A stretch of DNA of 64,000 nucleotides from Rhodobacteraceae bacterium QY30 (GTDB lineage: Bacteria > Pseudomonadota > Alphaproteobacteria > Rhodobacterales > Rhodobacteraceae), in NCBI GenBank assembly GCA_002356635.1, contig CP023454.1, positions 2,464,501-2,528,500 of the forward strand, written 5' to 3'. Shown here one piece after another: positions 10,059 through 19,549 of the stretch. A program made the translations under genes and the position numbers. The stretch's first letter is position 1, and each line of letters starts with the position of its first letter. Under the pieces are notes generated by a model. That model saw only the letters and a program-made list of their open reading frames with translations. It was not told the DNA's origin and ran no database searches.

Positions 10059-11116
10059 TGGCAGGAAAGGCCGCCGCCCGCGCAGAGGCCGAACGGCTGT
10101 TCGCTGCCTTCCAGGCCGAAGGGGCCGTGCCGGTCGAGGCTGAAATCCTGCAACCGGCCGAGGTGCTTCTGGACCTGTACGGCGAAGACATCCGCGCCCG
10201 CGCTTTCGTCACCACCGATCCCCTGCGCGGCGAAATGATGCTGCGCCCGGACTTCACCGTGCCGGTGGTGCAGATGCACATGAGCCACGGGGCGGAACCC
10301 GCCCGCTACTGCTACATGGGCGAGGTCTTTCGTCGTCAGGAACATCTGGATGGCCGCGCGACCGAATATTTCCAGGCGGGGTACGAAGTCTTTGACCGCG
10401 ACGATCCCACCGGCGCCGATGCCGAGGTCTTTGCCCTGTTCGCCCGGATGCTGGCGCCGCTGGGCTTGCGCGCCGCGACCGGCGATCTGGCGATCCTGAT
10501 GGCGGCAGTCCGGGGGCTGAACACGCTGCCCAGCCGCAAGGCCGCGCTGCTGCGCCATGTCTGGCGGCCGAAACGGTTCCGCGCACTGCTGGATCATTAC
10601 GGGGCCGACCGTCCCGCCCGCGCCCTGCCCCATGCCAGCGATGCGCCGCTGATCGGGTTGCGCAGCGCGTCCGAGATTGCCGAGCGGCTGGAGGCGCTGG
10701 CCGAAGACGCCGCCGCTCCGCCGATTTCGGCCGAGGAAGTGGCACTTCTGGATGACCTGCTTGACCTGACCGCCCCATCGACGGCGGCGCTAAGCCACTT
10801 GCGCGACCTGACGCGGTCCCTGCCTGCGATCGCCACCGCGGTCGACCGGATGGCGCGGCGGCTTGATGCACTGGCGGCGCGGGGGGTCGATGTCGACACG
10901 CTGGCCTTCGAGGCCAGCCATGGCCGCACGACGCTGGAATATTACGATGGCTTTGTCTTCTCGTTCCACGCCGCCGACCCGGCCCTGCCACCGGTTGCCT
11001 CGGGCGGGCGGTACGACGCGATGACCGCCGTGCTGGGTCAGGGACGGTCGATCCCTGCCGTGGGCGGCGTGATCCGCCCCGGGCTGGTCGCGGATCTGGG
11101 GGGCGTTTCATGCTGA
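10058..11116 (+). CDS. hisZ: ATP phosphoribosyltransferase regulatory subunit
   Basis: 352 residues, starting at the ATG that overlaps the hisS stop. It keeps the class II synthetase core (MLRPDFTVPVVQMH, YCYMGEVFRRQEH, a C-terminal SGGRYDAM) but lacks an anticodon-binding domain, as HisZ should. HisZ joins the short form of HisG and makes it active and feedback-sensitive to histidine. The 7-base overlap with hisG supports co-translation of the two subunits. Confidence 0.93.
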   Translation: MAGKAAARAEAERLFAAFQAEGAVPVEAEILQPAEVLLDLYGEDIRARAFVTTDPLRGEMMLRPDFTVPVVQMHMSHGAEPARYCYMGEVFRRQEHLDGRATEYFQAGYEVFDRDDPTGADAEVFALFARMLAPLGLRAATGDLAILMAAVRGLNTLPSRKAALLRHVWRPKRFRALLDHYGADRPARALPHASDAPLIGLRSASEIAERLEALAEDAAAPPISAEEVALLDDLLDLTAPSTAALSHLRDLTRSLPAIATAVDRMARRLDALAARGVDVDTLAFEASHGRTTLEYYDGFVFSFHAADPALPPVASGGRYDAMTAVLGQGRSIPAVGGVIRPGLVADLGGVSC

Positions 11117-11799
11117 AGATCGGGGTGCCCTCCAAGGGCCGGCTGATGGAGCAATGCGCCGACTGGTTCGCCGCCCGTGGGCTGCGGCTGGTGCGCACCG
11201 GGTCCGAACGCGAATATGCCTGCGCGATGGAAGGGATCGAGGGGGTTGAACCCGTGCTTCTGTCGGCGGGCGAGATCACCCGCGAACTGGCGGCAGGGCG
11301 CATCCACCTGGGCGTGACCGGGCAGGATCTGGTGCGCGACAAGCTGGCCGACTGGGCATCGCAGGTCGAAGAACTGGCGCCGATGGGCTTTGGCCACGCC
11401 GATCTGGTGATCGCGGTGCCCGCCGCCTGGGTCGATGTCGAAACGCTGGACGATCTGGATGCCGTCGCCGCCGCCTTCCGGCGCACGCATGGTCACCGCC
11501 TGCGGATCGCCACCAAATACCACCGGTTGGTGCATGACTTCCTGCGCAGCGCAGGGGTTGCCGATTACCAGCTGGTCGACAGCCAGGGCGCGACCGAAGG
11601 CACCATCCGCAACCTGACGGCCGAGGCGATTGCCGACATCACCTCATCCGGCGAGACGCTCCGGGCCAATCACCTGAAGCTTCTGGACGATGGTGTGATC
11701 CTGCAAAGCCAGGCGACGCTTTATGCCGCCCATGCCGCAGCTTGGGATGACGCGACGCGCGCGACGCTGGACCGGCTGAAGGCGAAGCTTGGGATCTGA
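11110..11799 (+). CDS. hisG: ATP phosphoribosyltransferase catalytic subunit, short form
   Basis: 229 residues, the short type that lacks the C-terminal regulatory ACT-like domain and so needs HisZ. Seen: the N-terminal IGVPSKGRLME, the phosphoribosyl loop LVDSQGATEGTIRNL, and ADITSSGETLRANHLKLL. It catalyses the first committed step of histidine synthesis (ATP + PRPP). Ends 4 bases from the convergent DUF1489 gene. Confidence 0.95.
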   Translation: MLKIGVPSKGRLMEQCADWFAARGLRLVRTGSEREYACAMEGIEGVEPVLLSAGEITRELAAGRIHLGVTGQDLVRDKLADWASQVEELAPMGFGHADLVIAVPAAWVDVETLDDLDAVAAAFRRTHGHRLRIATKYHRLVHDFLRSAGVADYQLVDSQGATEGTIRNLTAEAIADITSSGETLRANHLKLLDDGVILQSQATLYAAHAAAWDDATRATLDRLKAKLGI

Positions 11800-11802
11800 A
11801 GC

Positions 11803-12234
11803 CTAGCGCAGTCCGATTTCCGACAGCGCCGTCAGCAGGCTGCGCGGCAGTTCGGGTTCGGCCTCGCGCCCGGCGGGCAGGTCGGGCGGGGCGTCCTTGG
11901 CGTCCAGATAGCGCCAGCCCTGGAAGGGGCGTTTCGGCAGCGCGGCAGTGCGAATCACGTCCGGGTCCAGCACCAGGCCGCAGCGCAGGATGCCGTCCGC
12001 GCCCTCGACCCGGTCAAGCCGGAGTATCCGCTGCCGGCACATCACAAGCCCCTTGATGACCCAGTAAAGCGATCCGCCCCCCAGCAGGTCAGCCTCGCGC
12101 TTGGGCCACATGCGGGTGATGTGCCGCCGCGCGCCGCCGGGATAGGGCGACGGGTGCGTGGCCTGCCAATCCAGCAGATCCTCGACACTGTCCGCGCCCA
12201 CGCAAAGCTTCACGAGATGAACGATTCCGGCCAT
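11803..12234 (-). CDS. DUF1489 family protein
   Basis: 143 residues from ATG at 12234, matching the usual DUF1489 length. N-terminal IVHLVKLCVGADSVEDLLDWQ, then HITRMWPKRE, GGSLYWVIKG and the basic RQRILRL segment are family hallmarks. Function unknown; found mainly in Rhodobacterales and Rhizobiales. A few more upstream codons are possible (an ATG at 12255), but they would overlap the nrdJ promoter region. Confidence 0.88.
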   Translation of the reverse strand: MAGIVHLVKLCVGADSVEDLLDWQATHPSPYPGGARRHITRMWPKREADLLGGGSLYWVIKGLVMCRQRILRLDRVEGADGILRCGLVLDPDVIRTAALPKRPFQGWRYLDAKDAPPDLPAGREAEPELPRSLLTALSEIGLR

Positions 12235-12305
12235 GGCACCCCCAAGATATGGCATATTGCCGTCCCAGGGGCGCAAGAACAAGTCACGAAGCGCGGCGCA
12301 CGGCG

Positions 12306-12334
12306 TTGACCCTATGCGCCTGTGGGGGTATCTT
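12306..12334 (+). promoter_or_regulatory. Promoter of nrdJ
   Basis: TTGACC (12306-12311), 17 bases, TATCTT (12329-12334), 35 bases before the nrdJ start. The whole intergenic region is only 134 bases, too short for a cobalamin riboswitch, and none of its conserved boxes were seen. Confidence 0.6.
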
Positions 12335-12368
12335 GGCAGTCTTTCCGACGACAGCACAGGACCAGACC

Positions 12369-14870
12369 ATGACCCGTTTTGCCGCCCCCATCGCCGCGCA
12401 GATCTGGGACATGAAATACCGGCTGAAGGATGCCGAAGGGACCCCCATCGACGCCTCGGTCGAAGACACCTGGCGCCGCATCGCCCGCGCCCTGGCCGAA
12501 CCCGAAGCCGATCCCGCTGCCTGGGAAGACAAATTCTACGGAGCGCTGGAAGATTTCCGCTTCCTGCCCGCGGGCCGGATCATCGCGGGGGCCGGCACGG
12601 GGCGCACGGTCACGCTGTTCAACTGCTTTGTCATGGGCACGATCCCCGACAGCATGGCCGGCATCTTCGAGATGCTGAAGGAAGCCGCGCTGACCATGCA
12701 GCAGGGTGGCGGCATCGGCTATGATTTCTCGACCATCCGGCCCAAGGGGGCTGCGGTACATGGCGTGGCGGCGGATGCCTCCGGCCCGCTCAGCTTCATG
12801 GATGTCTGGGACGCGATGTGCCGCACGATCATGTCCGCCGGATCGCGGCGCGGCGCGATGATGGCCACGATGCGCTGCGACCACCCCGATATCGAAGCCT
12901 TCATCGCCGCCAAACAGGACATCGCCCGCCTGCGGATGTTCAACCTGTCGGTGCTGGTCACCGATGCCTTCATGGAGGCGGTGAAGGCCGATGGCCCGTG
13001 GGAATTGCAGTTCGACGGCAAGATCTACCACACCGTGCAGGCGCGTGATCTGTGGAACAAGATCATGCGCGCGACCTATGACTACGCCGAACCGGGCGTA
13101 ATCTTCATCGACCGCATCAACCGGATGAACAACCTCTGGTATGCCGAGTCGATCGCGGCCACCAACCCCTGCGGCGAACAGCCCCTGCCGCCCTATGGCG
13201 CCTGCCTGCTGGGGTCGGTCAACCTGGCGCGACTGGTGAAGGATCCCTTCGGCAAAGGCGCGCATTTGGACATGGACGCGCTGGACGATCTGGTGCGCAC
13301 CGCGATCCGCATGATGGACAACGTGGTGGATTCGAGCCGCTTCCCCCTGCCCCAGCAGGCCGCCGAAGCCGCCGCCAAGCGCCGCGTGGGGCTTGGCGTC
13401 ACGGGCCTGGCCGACGCGCTTCTGATGACGGGCCTGCGCTACGGTTCGGACGAGGCGGTGGCGGCGACCCGTGACTGGATGCGCGCCATTGCGCGATCGT
13501 CCTACCTCGCCTCGGTCGACCTGGCGCGGGAAAAGGGTGCCTTCCCGCTGTTCGATGCCGAAAAATACCTGGCGTCGGGCACGATGCAGAAGATGGACGC
13601 CGACGTGCGTGACGCGATCCGCACCCACGGCATCCGCAACGCGCTGCTGACCTCGGTCGCGCCCACCGGCACGATCAGCCTTTACGCGGGCAACGTCAGT
13701 TCCGGGATCGAGCCGGTCTTTGCCTATGCCTACACCCGCAAGGTCCTGCAAAAGGACGGATCCCGGACCGAGGAAGAGGTGGTGGACTACGCCGTCCAGA
13801 TGTGGCGCGACCGGATGGGCGATGCGCCCCTGCCCGACCATTTCGTCAACGCCCAGACCCTGCCGCCGCTGGATCATGTGCGGATGCAGGCCGCGGCCCA
13901 GGAATGGGTCGACAGTTCGATTTCAAAGACGATCAACTGCCCCGCGGACATATCCTTTGACGATTTCAAGGACGTCTACATGGCCGCCTGGGACCAGGGC
14001 TGCAAGGGCTGCACAACCTACCGCCCGAACGACGTGACGGGGTCGGTGCTGAGTGTGGCGGAGGAGAAGCCCGGCGCGGAGCTCACAACGGTTGCCGCGC
14101 GGTTCAAATGGGCGCGGGTGAAGGCCGGATATGCTACCCAGAAGGAAGCCGCAGAGTTCCTTGATGTTGGACTCACCCGTCTTAACAATTGGGAAACCGG
14201 AGAGCGGAACATTTCCGCCGCGACGGCTGATCAAATTGCCCCGAAACTGGGGATCACGCCGTCCTGGCTTCTGTTCGGAGACAATTCTGCCCCCGAGGTC
14301 GTCTCGAAAGACGGCGCCGAACCCCTCACCCCGCATGGCGATGTCGTCTACCTGTCCGAGCCGCTCGACCGGCCCTCGGCGCTGGAGGGCGCGACCTACA
14401 AGCTGAAATGGCCCGACAGCGAACATGCGATCTACATCACGATCAATGACATCGTGCAGGCCGGCCACCGGCGGCCGTTCGAGGTGTTCATCAACTCGAA
14501 GAACATGGAACATTACGCCTGGACCGTGGCGCTCACCCGGATGATCTCGGCGGTGTTCCGGCGCGGGGGCGATGTGACCTTTGTGGTGGAAGAACTGAAG
14601 GCCGTCTTCGACCCGCGCGGCGGCGCCTGGATGGAAGGGCGCTACATCCCCTCGATCCTGGCGGCCATCGGCGGCGTGATCGAACGGCACATGGTGGCGA
14701 TCGGCTTCCTGTCCGCCGAAGGTGCCGGCCTGAAATCCGACCCCAAGGCCGTCATGGCCGTAGGCGATGCCCCCCGCGGCCCCGCCTGCCCGTCTTGCGG
14801 CCAGTTCGGGATGCACCGCGCCGAAGGCTGCCTGACCTGCCCCAGCTGCGGCTATTCGAAATGCGCCTGA
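12369..14870 (+). CDS. nrdJ: Adenosylcobalamin-dependent (class II) ribonucleotide reductase with an embedded HTH domain
   Basis: 833 residues from ATG 12369. Catalytic core: RTVTLFNCFVMG (redox Cys), the finger-loop TNPCGEQPLPPYG with the active-site Cys and Glu, the second thiol region QGCKGCTTYRPN, and a C-terminal Cys-rich tail (CPSCGQFGMH, CLTCPSCGYSKC) for thioredoxin or glutaredoxin reduction. It makes dNTP precursors using a B12 radical. Between the CxxC motif and the conserved GDVVYLSEPLDRP segment, residues about 577-638 form a complete XRE-type helix-turn-helix not normally present in this enzyme. The reading frame is unbroken. No other ribonucleotide reductase is in the window. 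Confidence 0.95.
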   Translation: MTRFAAPIAAQIWDMKYRLKDAEGTPIDASVEDTWRRIARALAEPEADPAAWEDKFYGALEDFRFLPAGRIIAGAGTGRTVTLFNCFVMGTIPDSMAGIFEMLKEAALTMQQGGGIGYDFSTIRPKGAAVHGVAADASGPLSFMDVWDAMCRTIMSAGSRRGAMMATMRCDHPDIEAFIAAKQDIARLRMFNLSVLVTDAFMEAVKADGPWELQFDGKIYHTVQARDLWNKIMRATYDYAEPGVIFIDRINRMNNLWYAESIAATNPCGEQPLPPYGACLLGSVNLARLVKDPFGKGAHLDMDALDDLVRTAIRMMDNVVDSSRFPLPQQAAEAAAKRRVGLGVTGLADALLMTGLRYGSDEAVAATRDWMRAIARSSYLASVDLAREKGAFPLFDAEKYLASGTMQKMDADVRDAIRTHGIRNALLTSVAPTGTISLYAGNVSSGIEPVFAYAYTRKVLQKDGSRTEEEVVDYAVQMWRDRMGDAPLPDHFVNAQTLPPLDHVRMQAAAQEWVDSSISKTINCPADISFDDFKDVYMAAWDQGCKGCTTYRPNDVTGSVLSVAEEKPGAELTTVAARFKWARVKAGYATQKEAAEFLDVGLTRLNNWETGERNISAATADQIAPKLGITPSWLLFGDNSAPEVVSKDGAEPLTPHGDVVYLSEPLDRPSALEGATYKLKWPDSEHAIYITINDIVQAGHRRPFEVFINSKNMEHYAWTVALTRMISAVFRRGGDVTFVVEELKAVFDPRGGAWMEGRYIPSILAAIGGVIERHMVAIGFLSAEGAGLKSDPKAVMAVGDAPRGPACPSCGQFGMHRAEGCLTCPSCGYSKCA
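14097..14282 (+). other. XRE-type helix-turn-helix domain embedded in NrdJ
   Basis: Residues about 577-638 of NrdJ read as a Cro/C1-type domain: RFKWARVKAGY (helix 1), QKEAAEFLDV (helix 2), GLTRLNNWETGERN (recognition helix and turn), TADQIAPKLGI and SWLLFGD, the classic end of prophage-repressor domains. Codon choice shifts here to gct, gtt, gga, aat and cgt, less GC-biased than the flanking nrdJ codons. That suggests the segment was acquired separately. It is joined in frame on both sides. Confidence 0.85.
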
Positions 14871-14980
14871 CGGTCCGGTCCCCGGCAGCGGCGGGATAGC
14901 AGACGGTTCCCGAAGGTCGGCCTTGCCGTTCCTGTGAACCTTTCCGGCTTGGGCTTCGCCCCGTCACCGGCCGGGCGCCG

Positions 14981-16066
14981 TCATTCGGCCGCGCCTTGTT
15001 CCTGCGCCCCGCGCGCCGGTGCTCGGTCTTTCAGCCGCAGGATCGGGCGTTCCAGGAACGTCCAGCTTGCCAGCGCGACCACCAGCGTGACCGCAGTCGC
15101 GATCCCGAAGCGGCGTGGCCCGGCGACCAGATGCGGGATCATGGCCAGAAGTCCGGCCAGGATCGGCAAGTGGTACAGGTAGATTCCATAGCTGATCCGG
15201 CCCAGCCCCACCAAGGGCGCGCTGGACAGCACACGACCGAGGCCATCCGGCCGGTTCCGGTGGGACCGCGCGACCAGCCCCGCGAAGGCGATGGTCGTTA
15301 CCAAATCCTGAAGCACATAGGTGATGTACAGGCTGTCGGGCAGCCAGCCCAGGCGGACCGCATGATCCGTCACGCCCCAAGCCACCAGCGCGGGCAGCGC
15401 GGCCCGGCACCACGGCTCAAGCCTTTGGCCTGCCTGGACGGCCAGGGCCAGCAGCGCCCCCGCCCCCAGCGCATCGAAAGCCGCGGGCGTCAGCACCCAG
15501 GGCACCGCTCGGCTGTCGGACCAGGGCGTCGACAGGATTGCCAGTCGGAACAGTATCCCCGCAAGGATCGTCGCCAGAATGGCCGGCGCAAGTGCGCGGC
15601 GTGGCAACAGCAGGATGATCCAGGGCCAGAGCAGGTAGAACTGTTCTTCCACCGAAAGGCTCCAGAAATGCGAGATCTGCCAAGGCGACCAGTCGTCGAC
15701 GCGGGCGAACCAGAGGTTTGTCGCGCTGAAGACGTGCCAGGCCGCGTTGCCCCGGATACCGCCGGTGTTCAGCAGCAAAAGCACCGCCAGCAGAAGGAAA
15801 TAGGCCGGAAACAGCCGTAGCGCCCGGCGCAGGAAGAAGGTTCGGCCCTCGGTCGCGACGGAGGCCCCACCGGACGTCACCCGGGCGCGGGCCGCAAGCA
15901 ACCGTTCGGTGATCAGGAATCCGCTGATCACGAAGAACAGCCGGACCCCCAGATGGCCGGTGCGCGCGGTTGGGATCCAGAAATGTTCAAACAGCACGCC
16001 CATCACCGCCAGCGCCCGCAGGCCGTCGATCTGCGGGCGGTAGGCGTAGTGCGGCGGCGCGCTCAC
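14981..16066 (-). CDS. Acyltransferase family 3 membrane protein (OafA/YrhL-like)
   Basis: 361 residues with about ten membrane segments. N-terminal PQIDGLRALAVMGVLFEHF has the conserved R and the essential His region, then LGVRLFFVISGFLI, SLSVEEQFYLLWP and the late GRISYGIYLYHLPIL. Such proteins O-acylate exported sugars (LPS, exopolysaccharide or glucans). The start overlaps the dnaE stop by 4 bases (ATGA), so translation is coupled to DNA polymerase III alpha, an odd functional pairing. The substrate is unknown. Confidence 0.88.
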   Translation of the reverse strand: MSAPPHYAYRPQIDGLRALAVMGVLFEHFWIPTARTGHLGVRLFFVISGFLITERLLAARARVTSGGASVATEGRTFFLRRALRLFPAYFLLLAVLLLLNTGGIRGNAAWHVFSATNLWFARVDDWSPWQISHFWSLSVEEQFYLLWPWIILLLPRRALAPAILATILAGILFRLAILSTPWSDSRAVPWVLTPAAFDALGAGALLALAVQAGQRLEPWCRAALPALVAWGVTDHAVRLGWLPDSLYITYVLQDLVTTIAFAGLVARSHRNRPDGLGRVLSSAPLVGLGRISYGIYLYHLPILAGLLAMIPHLVAGPRRFGIATAVTLVVALASWTFLERPILRLKDRAPARGAQEQGAAE

Positions 16067-19000
16067 ACCTCTTCCACCAGCGCGACGCCGGGGATCGACT
16101 TGATCGCGCCCTTGATCTGCGGATTGAGCGGGAAGTCGCGGCCGGTGCCCACCTCGACTTCGGCGCCCGTTGCCGGATCGGCGATGCAGAAGCGCACCGG
16201 GCCACGGGCTTTCGCGGCGCGCTGTTCTTCCGCGATGCGGAACAACAGCCCCGCGACCGAGGCGATGGCGGTTTCGCTGTCCACGTGGATGCGCAAGCCC
16301 GCCGTTCCGGTATCGGCGGCGACCGCGTCGATGGGCTGGGCGGCGCGGGCCAGAAGCTTCAGGCTGTCGCCTTCCATGTTCGCCTCGACCGTCAGGACAA
16401 CGGCCATCCCCGGCTCCAGATAGGCGCGGGTGGCCTCAAGGGTTTCGGAAAACACCGTCACTTCATAAAGCCCGGTCGGGTCGGACAGGCCCACGAAGGC
16501 GAAGCGATTGCCCTTGGCGGATTTCCGTTCCTGCCGGTTAGACACGTTGCCCGCGATTTTGGCGATCAGCGGCCCGCGTTCGGCGGCGGCCGTCAGTTCA
16601 GCCAGTGTCAGCACATTCTTACGCTTCAGCGCGGGCATGTAGTCATCCAGCGGATGGCCCGACAGATAGAACCCGATCGCCTGATGTTCCTGCCCCAGAC
16701 GTTCGACCGGCAGCCAGTCGTTCCGGGCGGGCAGGCGCGGCTCCGGCAGATCGGCGCCCGCTTCGCCGAACAGCGACACCTGCGCCGAGGCCCGCGCTTC
16801 ATGCACAGCCGCCGACCAGGCTGACAGGGCATCCAGACCGTCAAACACCCGGGCGCGGTTGCGGTCCAGCACGTCGAAGGCCCCGGCCCGCGCCAGCATT
16901 TCCAGCGGCCGCTTGCCGATGCGCTTCATGTCCACCCGGCGGGCGAAATCGAAAAGCGAGACAAAGGGCCTGCCGCCCCGCGCCTCGACGATCAGGTTCA
17001 TCGCCTCGACGCCGACGTTCTTCAGCGCGCCCAGCGCGTAAACGACCTGGCCATCGACCACCGTGAAGGTGGCCAGCGACCGGTTCACGCAAGGGGCGAC
17101 GGTGGTGATGCCCAGCTTGTCGACTTCGCGTTTGTAGACGGCCAGCTTGTCGGTCAGGTGGATATCGCAGTTCATTACCGCGGCCATGAATTCGACCGGG
17201 TGGTTCGCCTTCAGCCAGGCGGTCTGGTAGCTGACCACGGCATAGGCGGCGGCATGGGATTTGTTGAAGCCGTAGTTGGCGAATTTCTCCAGCAGGTCGA
17301 AAACCTCGCCCGCCTTCTTTTCCGGCACATTGTGGGTGGCCTTGGCGCCCTCGATGAACTTCGGGCGTTCCTTGGCCATTTCCTCGGCGATCTTCTTGCC
17401 CATGGCGCGGCGCAAGAGGTCGGCGCCGCCCAGCGAATAGCCGGCCATGACCTGTGCGATCTGCATCACCTGTTCCTGATAGACGATGATGCCCTGCGTC
17501 TCGGCCAGGATATGGTCGATGGTCGGATGGATCGATTCCAGATCGCGCTGGCCGTTCTTCACCTCGCAATAGACGGGGATGTTTTCCATCGGGCCGGGAC
17601 GATACAGCGCCACCAGCGCCACGATATCCTCGATGCAGGTGGGCTTCATGCGCCGAAGCGCATCCATCATGCCCGAGCTTTCGACCTGGAACACCGCGAC
17701 CGTTTTCGCCTGGGAATACAGGTCATAGGTCAGCGGATCGTCCAGAGGGATCATGCTGATATCAACCTCGACCCCGCGCAGTTTCAGCAGATCAAGCGCG
17801 TTCTGGATCACCGTCAGCGTCTTCAGGCCCAGGAAGTCGAACTTCACCAGACCGGCCGCTTCCACCCATTTCATGTTGAACTGGGTGGCGGGCATGTCGG
17901 AGCGGGGGTCCTGATACAGCGGCACCAGTTCGTCCAGCGGGCGGTCGCCGATCACGACCCCGGCCGCGTGGGTGGAGGCGTTGCGCAAAAGCCCCTCGAC
18001 CTGCTTGGCATAGGTCAGCAGGCGATCGACGACCTCTTCGGCGCGGGCGGCTTCGCGCAGGCGGGGTTCATCCGCCAGCGCCTTTTCGATGCTGACCGGC
18101 TTCACCCCTTCGACCGGGATCATCTTCGACAGCCGGTCCACCTGCCCGTAGGACATCTGCAAGACCCGGCCCACGTCGCGCACCGCCGCCTTGGACAGAA
18201 GCGCGCCGAAGGTGATGATCTGGCCGACCTTTTCGCGGCCGTATTTTTCCTGGACGTAGCGGATTACCTCTTCGCGGCGGTCCATGCAGAAGTCGATGTC
18301 GAAGTCCGGCATCGAGACGCGTTCCGGGTTCAGGAACCGTTCGAACAGCAGCGCATAGCGCAGGGGATCCAGGTCGGTGATGGTCAGCGCATAGGCGACC
18401 AGCGACCCTGCACCCGAACCCCGGCCCGGGCCGACCGGGATGCCGTGGTCCTTGGCCCATTTGATGAAGTCGGCCACGATCAGGAAGTAACCCGGGAAGC
18501 CCATCTTTTCGATGATGCCCAGTTCGAACGCCAGCCGGTCTTCGTATTCCTTTACGGGAACGGCATGGGGGATCACCTCAAGCCGGCGCTTCAGCCCTTC
18601 CCAGGCCTGGCGGCGCAGTTCCTCCACCTCATCATCGGCGAATTTCGGCAGGATCGGTTTGCGCTTCTTGGCCGCATAGGCGCAGCGGCGCGCGATTTCG
18701 ACGGTGTTTTCCAGCGCCTCGGGCAGGTCGGCAAACAGCGCCGCCATTTCCTCGGGGGATTTCAGGTAATGCTGCGGCGTCAGGCGGCGGCGGGGTTCCT
18801 GCTGGTCGACATAGGCGCCTTCGGCAATGCAGATCAGGGCGTCGTGCGCCTCGTACATTTCGGGCTTGGGGAAGTAGACGTCGTTCGTGGCGACCAGCGG
18901 CAGGGCCATGGCATAGGCCATTTCCACAAACCCGCGTTCGGTCAGCCGTTCGGAATCGGGCGCACCGCCTTCGATCGGGTGGCGTTGCAGTTCGACATAA

Positions 19001-19509
19001 AGCCGGTTCGGATAGATCGTCGCCAGCCGCGTCATCAGGGCTTCGGCCTTGGCCCTTTGGCCCGCCTGCAAAAGCTTGGCCACCGCGCCTTCCGGCCCGC
19101 CCGACAGGCAGATCAGGCCGTCGGAATACCGTTCCAGTTCGGCAAGGGTCACCTGCGGCAACTGCCCGCCCTTGTCGATATACAGGCAGGAATTCAGCTT
19201 CATGAGGTTCATGTAGCCGGCTTCCGACTGCGCCAGCAGCACCACGGGCGCGGGCGGGCGCGGGCGTTCGCCGGGCTGGGGCGGATCGTAATCCAGATCG
19301 ACCTGGCAGCCGATGATCGGCTGCACACCCTTGCCCGAGGCGATCACCGAAAATTCCAGCGCCGCGAACAGGTTGTTGGTATCCGTCACCGCGACGGCCG
19401 GAACGCCCGCCTTTTCGCAGGCGTCGACCAGTTTCTTGACCGGAACCGCGCCTTCCAGCAGCGAATATTCTGTATGGACGCGAAGATGGATGAATCGGGG
19501 CTGGGACAT
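16063..19509 (-). CDS. dnaE: DNA polymerase III alpha subunit
   Basis: 1148 residues. The PHP domain opens with FIHLRVHTEYSLLEGAVP; the polymerase active site is MPDFDIDFCMDRREEVIRYV; GRGSGAGSLVAYAL is the palm motif; helix-hairpin-helix and OB folds (SNRQERKSAKGNRFAFVGL) follow, and a short C-terminal tau-binding region ends the protein. It is the replicative polymerase. No intein or split is present. A 874-codon open frame on the opposite strand is an artefact of GC bias. Confidence 0.96.
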   Translation of the reverse strand: MSQPRFIHLRVHTEYSLLEGAVPVKKLVDACEKAGVPAVAVTDTNNLFAALEFSVIASGKGVQPIIGCQVDLDYDPPQPGERPRPPAPVVLLAQSEAGYMNLMKLNSCLYIDKGGQLPQVTLAELERYSDGLICLSGGPEGAVAKLLQAGQRAKAEALMTRLATIYPNRLYVELQRHPIEGGAPDSERLTERGFVEMAYAMALPLVATNDVYFPKPEMYEAHDALICIAEGAYVDQQEPRRRLTPQHYLKSPEEMAALFADLPEALENTVEIARRCAYAAKKRKPILPKFADDEVEELRRQAWEGLKRRLEVIPHAVPVKEYEDRLAFELGIIEKMGFPGYFLIVADFIKWAKDHGIPVGPGRGSGAGSLVAYALTITDLDPLRYALLFERFLNPERVSMPDFDIDFCMDRREEVIRYVQEKYGREKVGQIITFGALLSKAAVRDVGRVLQMSYGQVDRLSKMIPVEGVKPVSIEKALADEPRLREAARAEEVVDRLLTYAKQVEGLLRNASTHAAGVVIGDRPLDELVPLYQDPRSDMPATQFNMKWVEAAGLVKFDFLGLKTLTVIQNALDLLKLRGVEVDISMIPLDDPLTYDLYSQAKTVAVFQVESSGMMDALRRMKPTCIEDIVALVALYRPGPMENIPVYCEVKNGQRDLESIHPTIDHILAETQGIIVYQEQVMQIAQVMAGYSLGGADLLRRAMGKKIAEEMAKERPKFIEGAKATHNVPEKKAGEVFDLLEKFANYGFNKSHAAAYAVVSYQTAWLKANHPVEFMAAVMNCDIHLTDKLAVYKREVDKLGITTVAPCVNRSLATFTVVDGQVVYALGALKNVGVEAMNLIVEARGGRPFVSLFDFARRVDMKRIGKRPLEMLARAGAFDVLDRNRARVFDGLDALSAWSAAVHEARASAQVSLFGEAGADLPEPRLPARNDWLPVERLGQEHQAIGFYLSGHPLDDYMPALKRKNVLTLAELTAAAERGPLIAKIAGNVSNRQERKSAKGNRFAFVGLSDPTGLYEVTVFSETLEATRAYLEPGMAVVLTVEANMEGDSLKLLARAAQPIDAVAADTGTAGLRIHVDSETAIASVAGLLFRIAEEQRAAKARGPVRFCIADPATGAEVEVGTGRDFPLNPQIKGAIKSIPGVALVEEV

Positions 19510-19549
19510 GGCCCGACCTTAGCCGGGCCACGTCGGGATTTCCATGCGC

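Noticed and set aside
12235-12368. Cobalamin riboswitch upstream of nrdJ
   Set aside because: Only 134 bases, no B12-box sequence and a plain sigma-70 promoter close to the start.
14079-14320. Intein in NrdJ
   Set aside because: The extra segment is about 60-70 residues, lacks splice-junction Cys/Ser and HN motifs, and reads as a helix-turn-helix.
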